A DNA stretch of 64,000 bases from Rariloculus sp963665575 (GTDB taxonomy: Bacteria; Pseudomonadota; Gammaproteobacteria; Steroidobacterales; Rariloculaceae). The translations under genes and the position numbers were made by a program. Shown in pieces: positions 46,159-55,788 of the stretch. Position 1 is the stretch's first letter. Every line of letters begins with the position of its first letter. The stretch is from assembly GCA_963665575.2 (NCBI GenBank), contig CAXXDW010000006.1:992001-1056000 (forward strand), given 5' to 3'. Under the pieces are notes generated by a model, which saw only the letters and a program-made list of their open reading frames with translations, made no database searches and was not told the origin of the DNA.

Positions 46159-47328
46159 TTGAACCTCCACGAGTTTCAATCGAAGGTGTTGTTCCGCGAA
46201 TACGGTATTCCCGTGCCCGAGGGCCGGGTCGCGGCGACGCCGACCCAGGCGCTGCATGCCGCCGAAGCGCTTGGCGGGGAGTTCTGGGTCGTCAAGGCAC
46301 AGGTGCATGCGGGCGGCAGGGGCAAGGCGGGCGGAGTGAAACTTGCGCGGTCGCTCGACGAGGTCGAAGAGTTTGCGGCCGGGATGCTCGGGCAGCGTCT
46401 CGTGACTCACCAGAGCGGTCCCGAGGGTCTGCCGATCGACCGGGTCTACGTCGAAAGCGGCTCCGACATCGAGCGAGAGCTCTATCTGAGCCTGCTTGTC
46501 GACCGCGGCAGCGAACGGGTCGCGATTGTCGCTTCGGCTGCCGGCGGCATGGATATCGAGGAAGTCGCAAGAACGTCTCCGGACAGGATTCACACGGTGA
46601 CGCTGAACCCGGCGGCAGGTCTGCTCGACCATCAGTCGCGCCGGATCGGTTTCGCACTTGGATTCGATGCGGCCGGGAGCGTTTCGCTCGGTCGAGTCCT
46701 CACGAATCTCGTCCGGCTCGTGCATGAGTGCGACGCGAGCCTCGTCGAAATCAATCCCCTGATCGTGACGACCGCGGGCAGGATCGTCGCGCTCGATGCC
46801 AAGATCAACGTCGAGGACAACGCGCTCTTTCGGCAACAGCAGCTCGCCGCGATGCGCGACCCGGCGCAGGAGGACGAGCGCGAACGCCGCGCGCGCGAGC
46901 ACGATCTGAGCTATGTGTCGCTCGACGGGAATATTGCCTGTCTCGTTAACGGCGCGGGGCTCGCGATGGCGACGATGGACCTCATCAAGCTGCACGGCGG
47001 GGAGCCGGCGAACTTTCTCGATGTCGGCGGCGGCGCCACGGCCGAGAACGTCGAGGAGGCTTTCAACATCATCCTGACCAATGAACGCGTCAGGACGCTG
47101 CTCGTCAACATCTTCGGTGGAATCGTGCGCTGCGACCTCATTGCCGAGGGCGTCATCGCCGCGGTCCGCAACACCGGCGTCAAGTTGCCGGTCATCGTGC
47201 GGCTCGAGGGCACCAACGCGACGGAGGGCATGGAACTCCTCGCCAACAGCGGATTCGACATCGTCGTTGCATCCGGCTTGACGGATGCCGCGGCCAAGGC
47301 GATCGAGGCGGCGGAGCGGGCCGCATGA
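46159..47328 (+). CDS. sucC: Succinyl-CoA synthetase (ADP-forming) beta subunit
   Basis: The 389-aa subunit begins MNLHEFQSKVLFREYGIPVPEG and has the ATP-grasp fold with AQVHAGGRGKAGGVKL, LVEINPLIVT and FGGIVRCDLIAEG. It joins SucD to interconvert succinyl-CoA and succinate in the TCA cycle. The start is TTG 46159, fixed by the universal NLHE(F/Y)Q beginning. It overlaps sucD by 4 bp (ATGA). Other TCA genes are not adjacent. Confidence 0.96.
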   Translation: MNLHEFQSKVLFREYGIPVPEGRVAATPTQALHAAEALGGEFWVVKAQVHAGGRGKAGGVKLARSLDEVEEFAAGMLGQRLVTHQSGPEGLPIDRVYVESGSDIERELYLSLLVDRGSERVAIVASAAGGMDIEEVARTSPDRIHTVTLNPAAGLLDHQSRRIGFALGFDAAGSVSLGRVLTNLVRLVHECDASLVEINPLIVTTAGRIVALDAKINVEDNALFRQQQLAAMRDPAQEDERERRAREHDLSYVSLDGNIACLVNGAGLAMATMDLIKLHGGEPANFLDVGGGATAENVEEAFNIILTNERVRTLLVNIFGGIVRCDLIAEGVIAAVRNTGVKLPVIVRLEGTNATEGMELLANSGFDIVVASGLTDAAAKAIEAAERAA

Positions 47329-48203
47329 GCATACTGGTCGACGCCGATACGAAGGTCGTCTGCCAGGGCCTGACCGGGCGGCAGGGCAGCTTTCACACGG
47401 CCCGCTGCCTGGCCTACGGAACGCGGGTCGTCGCCGGGGTCACCCCGGGCCGGGGCGGCGAGACCGAGCTCGGCCTGCCCGTCTACGATACGGTTGCCGA
47501 CGCGAAGCGGGAGACCGGGGCCACCGTCAGCATGGTGTACGTTCCGGCGCCGTTCGCCGCCGACGCGATTCTCGAGGCAGCCGATGCCGGCATCGAGATC
47601 GTCGTTTGCATTACGGAAGGCGTGCCGGTTCTCGACATGGTGCGCGTGAAGGCCGTGCTCGGCGACTACGATTGCCGGCTGATCGGCCCGAACTGTCCCG
47701 GCATCATCACGCCGGGCGCCTGCAAGATCGGCATCATGCCGGGCGCGATCCACGAGCCGGGCAGCATCGGCATCGTGTCGCGGTCGGGAACGCTGACCTA
47801 CGAGGCCGTGCACCAGACCACCGGCCGCGGGCTCGGCCAGACGACCTGCGTCGGCATCGGCGGCGATCCGGTTCGCGGCATGAACTTTGTCGATTGCCTG
47901 GAACTGTTCGAAGCGGATCCCGAAACCCGCGGGATCATCATGGTCGGCGAGATCGGCGGTACGGACGAGGAGGCCGCGGCGAAATACATCGCCGAAAGCG
48001 TCTCCAAGCCCGTGGTCGCCTATATCGCCGGCGTCACCGCGCCGCCGGGCAAACGCATGGGTCACGCCGGCGCGATCGTCGCGGGCGGCATGGGTACGGC
48101 GGAGGCGAAGTACGCGGCGCTCGAGGCAGCGGGCGTTGCGACGGTGCGCTCGCTCGCCGATCTCGGCGAAGCGATGACCAGTGCGCTGGCAGCCCGTGGC
48201 TGA
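47325..48203 (+). CDS. sucD: Succinyl-CoA synthetase alpha subunit
   Basis: The 292-aa subunit has the CoA-binding QGLTGRQGSFHT segment near residue 15, LIGPNCPGIITPG, and the catalytic phosphohistidine in MGHAGAIVAGG. It pairs with SucC, whose stop overlaps its ATG. Confidence 0.97.
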   Translation: MSILVDADTKVVCQGLTGRQGSFHTARCLAYGTRVVAGVTPGRGGETELGLPVYDTVADAKRETGATVSMVYVPAPFAADAILEAADAGIEIVVCITEGVPVLDMVRVKAVLGDYDCRLIGPNCPGIITPGACKIGIMPGAIHEPGSIGIVSRSGTLTYEAVHQTTGRGLGQTTCVGIGGDPVRGMNFVDCLELFEADPETRGIIMVGEIGGTDEEAAAKYIAESVSKPVVAYIAGVTAPPGKRMGHAGAIVAGGMGTAEAKYAALEAAGVATVRSLADLGEAMTSALAARG

Positions 48204-48226
48204 GCTCCCAGCAACATGACGCGACC

Positions 48227-49835
48227 GTGAGGATCGCGCTCGCCCAGATCAACACCCGTGTCGGCGCGATCGACGCCAATACCCAAAGCGTGCTCGATGC
48301 GGCCGTCGAGGGCCCGCGACGAGCTTCGCTGCGAGCTCGTGCTTTTTCCGGAGCTCACACTGAGCGGCTATCCGCCCGAGGACCTGCTGTTTCACCGAGG
48401 TTTGCGCGACCGCGTCGAGGCGGCGTTCGCTCGCGTGCGCGATGAGGTCACGGGGATCGCGTTGTGTCTGGGCTACCCCGAGTACGAAGGCGACGCCATC
48501 TACAACAGTGCCGCAATGCTCCGCGACGGCGAGCTTCTCGCGAACCACCGCAAGAGCGCCCTGCCGAATTACGCCGTATTCGACGAAAAGCGCTACTTCG
48601 ATGCAGGCACTGATCCCACGGTGACCGAAGTCGACGGTTGCCGCTTCGGCGTGATCGTCTGCGAGGATGCCTGGACGCCTGAACCTTGCCGCGACTGCCG
48701 GCAGGCCGGCGCCGAGATCATCCTCGTGATCAACGGCTCGCCATTCCATCTCAACCAGGCCGACGAGCGCGAGCGCGTGCTCGGCGAGCGTGCCAGGGAG
48801 AACGGCGTTCCACTGATCTATCTGAACCTCGTCGGCGGCCAGGACGAACTCGTGTTCGATGGCGGCTCGTTCGCCGTCGATGCGGGCGGTACGGTTGTCT
48901 TTCGCGCACCGGGTTTCGAGGCGGGTATCCATGTCGTCGAAGTCGCTACCGGCGACGGCGCACCCGTCATCGAACCGCAGGCTATCGCGCCGCGATTGCC
49001 GACCGTCGAGAGCGTCTATACGGCGCTCGTTCTCGGCACGCGCGATTACGTCGAGAAGAACGGCTTTCCGGGCGTCGTGCTGGGGCTCTCGGGCGGAATC
49101 GACTCGGCACTGACGCTCTGCGTCGCCGTGGACGCGCTCGGCCCGGAGCGGGTCCACGCCGTGATGATGCCGTCGAGCTTCACCTCGACCATGAGTCTCG
49201 AGGACTCGGCCGAGCAGGCGGAACTTTGCGGCGTACGCTACGACATCCTGCCGATCGAACCGCTCGTCGATGCTGCCGTGGACACGCTCGGGGAGGTGTT
49301 CGCCGGCCGCGCTCCCGACACGACCGAGGAAAACATCCAGGCGCGCTCGAGGGGGCTGTTGCTCATGGCGATCTCGAACAAGCTCGACGAGATGTTGCTG
49401 ACCACCGGGAACAAGAGCGAGATGGCGGTTGGCTACGCGACGCTCTACGGCGACATGGCCGGAGGTTTTGCGCCGCTCAAGGACTGCAGCAAGATGATGG
49501 TTTACGCGCTCGCCCGTTACCGCAACTCCAGGTCCGCCGCAATACCCGAGCGAATCATCGAACGCGCGCCGAGCGCCGAGCTTGCCCCGGACCAGAAGGA
49601 CAGCGACTCGCTGCCGCCCTACGAGGTGCTCGACCCGATCCTCGAGTCGTTCATCGAAGAGGACCAGTCGGTCGACCAGATCGCCGCGCTCGGCTTCGAC
49701 CGGGCGACGGTCGTTGAGGTGTTGCAGATGGTCAGGCGCAACGAGTACAAGCGCCGTCAGGCGCCTCCGGGCGTGAGGATCAGCGGCCGCGCCTTCGGCC
49801 GGGATTGGCGTTACCCGATCACCTCGGGCTATTGA
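48227..49835 (+). CDS. nadE: Glutamine-dependent NAD+ synthetase, frameshifted near the N-terminus
   Basis: The protein has an N-terminal nitrilase-type glutaminase domain (GluFPELTLSGYPPEDLL, the HRKSALPNYAVFDEKRYF Lys loop and VCEDAW Cys) and a C-terminal NAD synthetase domain (LGLSGGIDSALT P-loop). It amidates deamido-NAD. The natural N-terminus VRIALAQINTRVGAID starts at GTG 48227 in one frame, but the rest is read one base later; removing one G at about 48311 restores EARDELRCELVLFPE. Without correction a shorter start (48258) would lose the first strand. This is either an inactivating insertion or a base-calling error in GGG. Confidence 0.9.
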
Positions 49836-49853
49836 TCGTCGCAGGCGCCCAGG

Positions 49854-50627
49854 CTATTCGAGTCTGAGCGGTTGCGCGGGCTCGCCGAACGTTTCCATGA
49901 GCACGCGCTCGGCGTCGACGGCGAGATCCGTCATCCCGAGCCGGTCGTAGGCCTCGATCATGAGCGCGAGCGTGTCTTCGAGTTCCGGCGAGCCCGGGTA
50001 GTGCTCGAGCGCGAACATCGTACGATTGACGGCCGCGACGTGAGCGCCACGTTCGAGGTAGTAGCGGGCGACGTGATTCTCGTACGCGGTGAGCCGGTTT
50101 CTCAGATACACCATGCGCTGGCGGGCGTCGTCGGCGTAGCGGCTGTCGGGGAAGCGCCTGAGCAACTCCTGGAAGGCCGCGAACGAAGCGAGTGTGTCCT
50201 TCGGCGGCCGAATGGACATGTCGACGTTGAACATCCGCTCAAGAATGTTCGGCGCCTGGTCGAAGAAGACGCGCCCCTTCATGTAGAGGCAATAGTCCAC
50301 GCGCGGGTGAGTCGGGTTCTCGCGTTCGAACTCCTCGGCCGCCTCGATCGCAGCTTCCGGTTGCTGACTGCGGTCGTAGAGGTAGATCAGATCGAGCTGG
50401 GCCTGGCGCGTGAGGTTGCTGAAGGGATAGCGCGCTTCGAGCTGTTGAAACATGGCGATCGCGCCGGCGAAGTTGCCGGACTCCATGGCTTCGAAGCCCC
50501 GGTCGTAGAACCCCTCCGCGCCGAAGTCCTGGATGACGTCGTCGCGCCGTCCGCAACCGGCAAGGAGGCTCACCGCACAGGCGGCCAGCGCCAGGCATTT
50601 GATAGTCTTCAACACGTGCGTGTCCAC
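49854..50627 (-). CDS. bamD: Outer membrane assembly lipoprotein BamD
   Basis: The 257-aa lipoprotein has the lipobox LLAGC (Cys25) and five TPR-like repeats, with typical YDRGFEAMESGNFAGAI and FPDSRYADDARQRMVYLRN segments. It is an essential part of the BAM complex that inserts outer-membrane beta-barrels. It is divergent from rluD over 56 bp, the standard arrangement, and convergent with nadE. Confidence 0.95.
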   Translation of the reverse strand: MDTHVLKTIKCLALAACAVSLLAGCGRRDDVIQDFGAEGFYDRGFEAMESGNFAGAIAMFQQLEARYPFSNLTRQAQLDLIYLYDRSQQPEAAIEAAEEFERENPTHPRVDYCLYMKGRVFFDQAPNILERMFNVDMSIRPPKDTLASFAAFQELLRRFPDSRYADDARQRMVYLRNRLTAYENHVARYYLERGAHVAAVNRTMFALEHYPGSPELEDTLALMIEAYDRLGMTDLAVDAERVLMETFGEPAQPLRLE

Positions 50628-50683
50628 AGCTCCTTCGACGGCGAAGTATAGCGAAAAGTTTCCTGGGGACCGGCGCTTTCAAT

Positions 50684-51652
50684 ATGGAACGGATTTCGAG
50701 AAAGGTGGTGGTGCCGGCGGATTTCGCGGGTAAACGGCTCGATCAGGCGGCCGCGGCGCTCATGTCGGAATTCTCGCGCAGCCGGCTCAAGACGTGGATC
50801 GACGACGGTCGCCTGACGGTTGACGGCACGAGTGCGCAACCGAAATCGCGGCTGGCCGGGGGCGAATGTCTCGCGCTCGAGACGGAGCTCGAGCCGCTCG
50901 CCGAGGTCGGCGCCGAACCGATTCCGCTCACGATCGTCTGGCAGGACGCGCAGCTTTTCGTCGTCGACAAGCCCGCCGGCCTCGTCGTGCACCCCGGCGC
51001 GGGCAATGCCTCCGGAACGCTTCAGAATGCGCTCCTGAACCTGGACTCTGCGCTTGCGGCCGTGCCGCGCGCCGGTATCGTGCACCGGCTCGACAAGGAC
51101 ACGAGCGGCTTGCTCGTCGTCGCACGCACGCTCGCGGCTCACGCGGCGCTCGTCGAGCAGCTCGAAACGCGCCGCATGGGGAGGGTCTACGAGGCGCTCT
51201 GCCAGGGCGTACTCAGCGGCGGCGGCACGATCGATGCGCCGATCGACCGGCATCCTCGCGAACGCACGAAGATGGCCGTGCGCGAGCGCGGCCGGCCGGC
51301 GCGCACGAGCTATCGAGTGCTCGAGCGCTTCCGTGCCCACACCCACGTCGAGGCGAAGCTCGATACCGGCCGCACCCACCAGATTCGCGTCCACATGGCG
51401 CACATCCGCGCACCGCTCGTCGGCGATCGCAGCTACGGGGGCAGGCCGCGCTTTCCGCGCGCACCGGGCGAATCGCTGCGCGCGGCGCTCGAAGCGTTCC
51501 CGCGGCAGGCGCTGCACGCCGCGCGTCTCGACCTCGAGCATCCCGTCGATGGCAGGCCGCTTTCGTTCGAGAGCAAGTTGCCGGACGATTTCAAGGAACT
51601 GCTTGCGGCGCTGCGCGAGGACGAGGAGGCCGCGAGAGCCCCATTAAAATGA
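50684..51652 (+). CDS. rluD: 23S rRNA pseudouridine synthase RluD
   Basis: The 322-aa enzyme has an N-terminal S4 RNA-binding domain (about 16-75) and a catalytic domain with the active-site Asp137 in HRLDKDTSGLLVVA and the later LDTGRTHQIRVH. It modifies helix 69 of 23S rRNA. The rluD-pgeF-clpB order is conserved in Gammaproteobacteria. Confidence 0.95.
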   Translation: MERISRKVVVPADFAGKRLDQAAAALMSEFSRSRLKTWIDDGRLTVDGTSAQPKSRLAGGECLALETELEPLAEVGAEPIPLTIVWQDAQLFVVDKPAGLVVHPGAGNASGTLQNALLNLDSALAAVPRAGIVHRLDKDTSGLLVVARTLAAHAALVEQLETRRMGRVYEALCQGVLSGGGTIDAPIDRHPRERTKMAVRERGRPARTSYRVLERFRAHTHVEAKLDTGRTHQIRVHMAHIRAPLVGDRSYGGRPRFPRAPGESLRAALEAFPRQALHAARLDLEHPVDGRPLSFESKLPDDFKELLAALREDEEAARAPLK

Positions 51653-51720
51653 ATTCCCAGCGAAAGTCCGATGAGTGCGATGGCAGTGGAGACGGACTTG
51701 AATGGGCGCGCGTCGAGTGA
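51649..51720 (+). CDS. Possible 23-codon mini-ORF between rluD and pgeF
   Basis: ATG 51649 overlaps the rluD stop as ATGA; the frame ends at TGA 51718-51720. It lies in the 117-bp gap before pgeF that also contains a duplicate of the pgeF start region at 51671. Unproven. Confidence 0.2.
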   Translation: MNSQRKSDECDGSGDGLEWARVE

Positions 51721-51769
51721 AAATGGACCTGATCGTCACGGCCGGGCGAAGGCGCCAGGCACGGTTCCG

Positions 51770-52612
51770 ATGAGCGCGCTCGCACACAAGGCGGACTGGC
51801 CGGCGCCCGCGCGCGTCAAGGCGTGGGTCAGTACCCGCGACGGCGGAATCAGTCGCGCGCCGTACTCGACGCTGAATCTCGGCACGCACGTCGGCGACGA
51901 ACCGGATGCCGTGGCCGAAAATCGCCGCCGGCTCTCTGCGGCGCTCGGGCTGCGGGCGGAACCGAACTGGCTGACGCAGGTACACGGGTGCCGGGTCGTC
52001 GATCTTGACGAGTCGTGGACCGGTCCGGCCGACGGCGCGGTGACCGGCCGGACCGGCGTCGTCTGCGCAGTGCTCACCGCGGATTGCCTGCCCGTGCTGC
52101 TCGCCGACAGCAACGGCAGCCGGGTGGGCATCGCACACGCAGGCTGGCGCGGCCTTGCCTCGGGCGTTGTCGAGGCCGCCGTCGCAGCGATGAAAACGCC
52201 GCCGGGGGAGCTTCTGGTGTGGCTCGGGCCTGCGATCGGTCCGGACGCCTACGAGGTCGGCGACGATGTGCGCGCGGCGTTCGTCGACGTCGATGCCAAC
52301 GCCAACGCGGATGCCGACGCTGTCGCGGATGCCGACGCCGACGCCGATGCCGACGCCGACGCCGACGCCGATGCCAACGCTGTCGCCGATGCCGGCGACG
52401 ACGCGGATGCGGCCATGGCGTTTCGCCCGAATGCGCGCGGCCGCTGGCAGGCCGACCTCTACGCGCTCGCGCGCATGCGCCTGCAGCAGCTCGGCGTCAC
52501 CTCGATCCACGGCGGCGGATCGTGCACCTACAGCGAACCCGAACGCTTCTTCTCGCATCGGCGCGTAGCGCCCTGCGGCCGCATGGTAAGCCTGATCTGG
52601 CTCTCCGGTTGA
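51770..52612 (+). CDS. pgeF: Polyphenol oxidoreductase / peptidoglycan editing factor PgeF
   Basis: The 280-aa protein matches YfiH/PgeF: STRDGGISRAPYSTLNLG, the zinc-site VHG, TADCLPVL and HAGWRG. E. coli PgeF removes misincorporated amino acids from peptidoglycan precursors. ATG 51770 (MSALAHKADWP) fits the family start; another in-frame ATG at 51671 begins a similar but diverged sequence (MSAMAVETD) 99 bp upstream. Residues about 173-215 form an insertion of Asp-Ala repeats that the E. coli protein lacks. Confidence 0.92.
   Translation: MSALAHKADWPAPARVKAWVSTRDGGISRAPYSTLNLGTHVGDEPDAVAENRRRLSAALGLRAEPNWLTQVHGCRVVDLDESWTGPADGAVTGRTGVVCAVLTADCLPVLLADSNGSRVGIAHAGWRGLASGVVEAAVAAMKTPPGELLVWLGPAIGPDAYEVGDDVRAAFVDVDANANADADAVADADADADADADADADANAVADAGDDADAAMAFRPNARGRWQADLYALARMRLQQLGVTSIHGGGSCTYSEPERFFSHRRVAPCGRMVSLIWLSG
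52285..52413 (+). repeat. GCCGAC/GCCGAT hexanucleotide repeat inside pgeF
   Basis: A run of about 20 degenerate 6-bp units encodes Asp-Ala (with some Asn-Ala and Val-Ala) in frame. It is placed at a surface loop just after the VGDDVRAAFVDV segment of PgeF. Length variation by slippage is likely and would stay in frame. Confidence 0.9.
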
Positions 52613-52671
52613 TAATCGCCACGGCTGGCCTCATTTAATAAACGACCCGATAACGTTCAGAGGCTGCGCTC

Positions 52672-55266
52672 ATGCGCATGGACAAACTGACAAGCAAGTT
52701 TCAGCTTGCGCTTGCCGACGCGCAGTCGCTCGCGGTCGGCCGCGATCACCAGTTCATCGAGCCGATTCACCTCATGGCGGCGCTGCTCGAGCAGGATGGC
52801 GGCACGGCGTCGGGGTTGCTCACCAAGGCCGGCGTCAACCTGAACATGCTGCGCTCGCGGCTCGGCGAGGCGCTCGAACGGCTGCCCGCCGTCGAAGGGG
52901 CAGGCGGCGAGCTGCACATCTCCAACGACCTCGGCAAGCTTCTCAATCTCACCGACAAGCTCGCGCAGAAGCGCGGCGATGCCTATATCTCGAGCGAGCT
53001 GTTCATCCTCGCGGCCCTGCAGTCGCGAGGCCCGCTCGCGGGGCTGCTCGAGGAAGCAGGCGCCGTCAAGGGCGCGGTCGAGAAGGCCATCGACGAGCTG
53101 CGCGGCGGCGCGACGGTCGAGGACCCGAACGCCGAGGACACGCGCCAGGCGCTCGACCGATACACCATCGACCTGACCGATCGGGCCGAGCAGGGCAAGC
53201 TCGATCCCGTGATCGGGCGCGACGACGAGATTCGCCGGACCGTGCAGGTGCTGCAGCGCCGCACCAAGAACAACCCCGTGCTCATCGGCGAGCCCGGCGT
53301 CGGCAAGACCGCGATCGTCGAGGGCCTCGCCCAGCGCATCGTCAACGGCGAGGTCCCCGAGGGCATCAAGTCCAAGCGCATCCTCGCGCTCGATCTCGGC
53401 GCACTCATCGCCGGCGCCAAGTTTCGCGGCGAGTTCGAGGAGCGCCTGAAGGCCGTGCTCAACGACCTCGCCAAGCAGGAAGGGCAAATCATCCTTTTCG
53501 TCGACGAACTGCACACGATGGTCGGCGCCGGCAAGGCCGAGGGCGCCATGGACGCCGGCAACATGCTCAAGCCCGCGCTCGCGCGCGGCGAGCTGCATTG
53601 CGTGGGCGCGACCACCCTCGACGAGTACCGCAAGTACGTGGAGAAGGACGCAGCACTCGAGCGGCGCTTCCAGAAGGTGCTCGTCGCCGAGCCGTCGGTC
53701 GAGGACACGATCGCGATCCTGCGCGGCCTCAAGGAACGCTACGAGGTCCACCACAAGGTGCAGATCACCGACCCTGCGATCGTTGGTGCGGCCGTGCTCT
53801 CGCACCGCTACATCAGCGACCGGCAGTTGCCGGACAAGGCGATCGATCTCGTCGACGAGGCGGCATCGCGCATCCGCATGGAGATCGATTCCAAGCCCGA
53901 GGAGATGGACCGGCTCGAGCGGCGCCTGATCCAGCTCAAGATCGAGCGCGAGGCGCTCAAGAAGGAGTCCGACGACGCTTCGAAGAAGCGGCTCGGCGAT
54001 CTCGAAGCGCAAATCGACAGGCGCGAGGCCGAGTTCGCGGATCTCGAGGAAATCTGGAAGGCCGAGAAGGCGACCGTGCAGGGCGAGGCGCACATCAAGG
54101 AAGAGCTCGTGCGCGCCGAGCAGGAAATGGAGAAGGCGCAGCGGGCCGGCGACCTCGCCCGCCTGTCGGAACTGCAGTACGGCCGAATTCCGGAGTTGCA
54201 GCGGCAGCTCGAGCAGGCGCTCGGCGCCGACGAGTCTGCACGGCGGCTCGTGCGCAACAAGGTGACGGAGGAGGAAGTCGCCGAGATCGTCTCGAAATGG
54301 ACCGGGATTCCGGTGTCCAAGATGCTCGAGAGCGAGAAGGACAAGCTCGTCCGCATGGAGAGCTTTCTCGAACAGCGCGTCGTCGGCCAGACCGAGGCGC
54401 TCGAAGCCGTGTCGAACGCGATCCGCCGCTCGCGAGCGGGCCTGTCGGACCCGAACCGGCCGAACGGCTCGTTCCTGTTTCTCGGCCCGACCGGCGTCGG
54501 CAAGACGGAACTCACGAAGGCGCTCGCCGCGTTTCTCTTCGACACCGAGGAAGCCATGGTGCGCATCGACATGTCGGAGTTCATGGAGAAGCACTCGGTC
54601 GCGCGGCTCGTCGGCGCGCCGCCTGGCTACATCGGTTACGAGGAGGGGGGCTACCTGACCGAGGCCGTGCGGCGCAAGCCCTATTCGGTCGTGCTGCTCG
54701 ACGAGGTCGAGAAGGCCCATCCGGACGTCTTCAACGTGTTGCTGCAGGTGCTCGACGACGGCCGCCTGACCGACGGACACGGACGCACCGTCGACTTTCG
54801 CAACACCGTGATCGTCATGACGTCGAATCTCGGCAGCCAGCGCGTGCAGGAGCTGGCCGGGGAGGAGAACTACGCGCGCATGAAGGAGGACGTGCTCGGG
54901 ATCGTCGGCCAGCACTTCAGGCCGGAGTTTCTCAATCGCGTCGACGACCTCGTCGTGTTCCATCCACTGGAAGCCGAGCACATCCGCAGGATCGTCGACA
55001 TCCAGCTCGGGCATCTGCACCTCAGGCTTCGCGAGCGCGACATCGGGCTCGTGCTCGACCCCGAAGCGTGCGACCGGCTGGCCGAAGCGGGTTTCGACCC
55101 CGTCTACGGCGCCCGGCCACTGAAGCGTACGATTCAGCAGCAGCTTGAGAACCCGCTCGCGCAGCGGATCCTGAACGGGGACTTCGGGCCGGGCGACACG
55201 ATTCGCATTGCTGTGGAGGCGGGCAAACTGGCGTTCACGCACGGCGATGCGGCGGAGGCTGCCTGA
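52672..55266 (+). CDS. clpB: ATP-dependent disaggregase ClpB
   Basis: The 864-aa Hsp100 chaperone has the N-domain, AAA1 (Walker A GEPGVGKT near 204), a coiled-coil middle domain (about 410-525), and AAA2 (Walker A GPTGVGKT near 605; sensor RPEFLNRVDD). It rescues aggregated proteins with DnaK. Upstream, CCCGATAA at 52646-52653 resembles the -10 of a sigma32 heat-shock promoter, but its -35 partner is weak. It follows pgeF by 59 bp. Confidence 0.96.
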   Translation: MRMDKLTSKFQLALADAQSLAVGRDHQFIEPIHLMAALLEQDGGTASGLLTKAGVNLNMLRSRLGEALERLPAVEGAGGELHISNDLGKLLNLTDKLAQKRGDAYISSELFILAALQSRGPLAGLLEEAGAVKGAVEKAIDELRGGATVEDPNAEDTRQALDRYTIDLTDRAEQGKLDPVIGRDDEIRRTVQVLQRRTKNNPVLIGEPGVGKTAIVEGLAQRIVNGEVPEGIKSKRILALDLGALIAGAKFRGEFEERLKAVLNDLAKQEGQIILFVDELHTMVGAGKAEGAMDAGNMLKPALARGELHCVGATTLDEYRKYVEKDAALERRFQKVLVAEPSVEDTIAILRGLKERYEVHHKVQITDPAIVGAAVLSHRYISDRQLPDKAIDLVDEAASRIRMEIDSKPEEMDRLERRLIQLKIEREALKKESDDASKKRLGDLEAQIDRREAEFADLEEIWKAEKATVQGEAHIKEELVRAEQEMEKAQRAGDLARLSELQYGRIPELQRQLEQALGADESARRLVRNKVTEEEVAEIVSKWTGIPVSKMLESEKDKLVRMESFLEQRVVGQTEALEAVSNAIRRSRAGLSDPNRPNGSFLFLGPTGVGKTELTKALAAFLFDTEEAMVRIDMSEFMEKHSVARLVGAPPGYIGYEEGGYLTEAVRRKPYSVVLLDEVEKAHPDVFNVLLQVLDDGRLTDGHGRTVDFRNTVIVMTSNLGSQRVQELAGEENYARMKEDVLGIVGQHFRPEFLNRVDDLVVFHPLEAEHIRRIVDIQLGHLHLRLRERDIGLVLDPEACDRLAEAGFDPVYGARPLKRTIQQQLENPLAQRILNGDFGPGDTIRIAVEAGKLAFTHGDAAEAA

Positions 55267-55281
55267 GCGCACGAAGCAGCG

Positions 55282-55302
55282 CTGCCGGGTTCGAACCGGC
55301 AG
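55282..55302. terminator. Hairpin downstream of clpB
   Basis: CTGCCGG (55282-55288) pairs with CCGGCAG (55296-55302) around a 7-base loop, 15 bp after the clpB stop. No T-run follows. The loop resembles a tRNA T-arm but no tRNA body is present. Confidence 0.35.
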
Positions 55303-55380
55303 GTAAACCGCCGCGCCCCTTGAAATCCGGGCGGCTTGCCCAAAACATATGCCCGTTCCGTGGCCACGCGAGGCGGGCTC

Positions 55381-55788
55381 ATGCCCATTTACGAATACCG
55401 TTGCGAGTCCTGCGGTCATACGCTCGATGCGTTGCAGAAGATCGCCGACGCACCGCTGGCGGACTGCCCGAGCTGCGACGAGGCCGCGCTCAAGCGGCTG
55501 ATCTCGGCGCCGGTTTTCCGGCTCAAGGGCAAGGGCTGGTACGAGACCGATTTCAAGTCCGACAAGGAGACGAAGCGCAACCTGGCCGACCGTGCGGACG
55601 GCGAAGCCAAGCCCGACCAGTCCAAGGACGCGAAATCCGACAAGAAAGCCGACGGGAAGCCGGCGTCCGGCGGCGACAAGCCCGCGGCCGACAGCAAGAA
55701 GCCTGCGGCGGATGGGCGGTCCGCCGGATCGTCGAGCGGCGAGGAGACGGCGTCCTCGGGCTCACGGCCCGGTACGGAGGCTGCCTGA
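55381..55788 (+). CDS. FmdB-type zinc-ribbon protein
   Basis: The 135-aa protein begins MPIYEYRCESCGHTLDALQK and has a second pair CPSC, a zinc ribbon of the FmdB regulatory family, then RLISAPVFRLKGKGWYETDFK. The last 70 residues are a Lys/Asp/Ser/Gly-rich low-complexity tail. It commonly precedes DUF502 and aspS genes, as here. Role unknown. Its final codons (GTEAA) and stop recur twice downstream. Confidence 0.88.
   Translation: MPIYEYRCESCGHTLDALQKIADAPLADCPSCDEAALKRLISAPVFRLKGKGWYETDFKSDKETKRNLADRADGEAKPDQSKDAKSDKKADGKPASGGDKPAADSKKPAADGRSAGSSSGEETASSGSRPGTEAA

Noticed and set aside
55280..55304. tRNA remnant (T-arm-like GGGTTCGAACC)
   Set aside because: No acceptor, D or anticodon arms can be formed around it; it is simply a hairpin after clpB.
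52657..55419. 920-codon open frame antisense to clpB
   Set aside because: It mirrors clpB codon by codon. GC-rich third positions suppress stops on the opposite strand; the product has no family motif.
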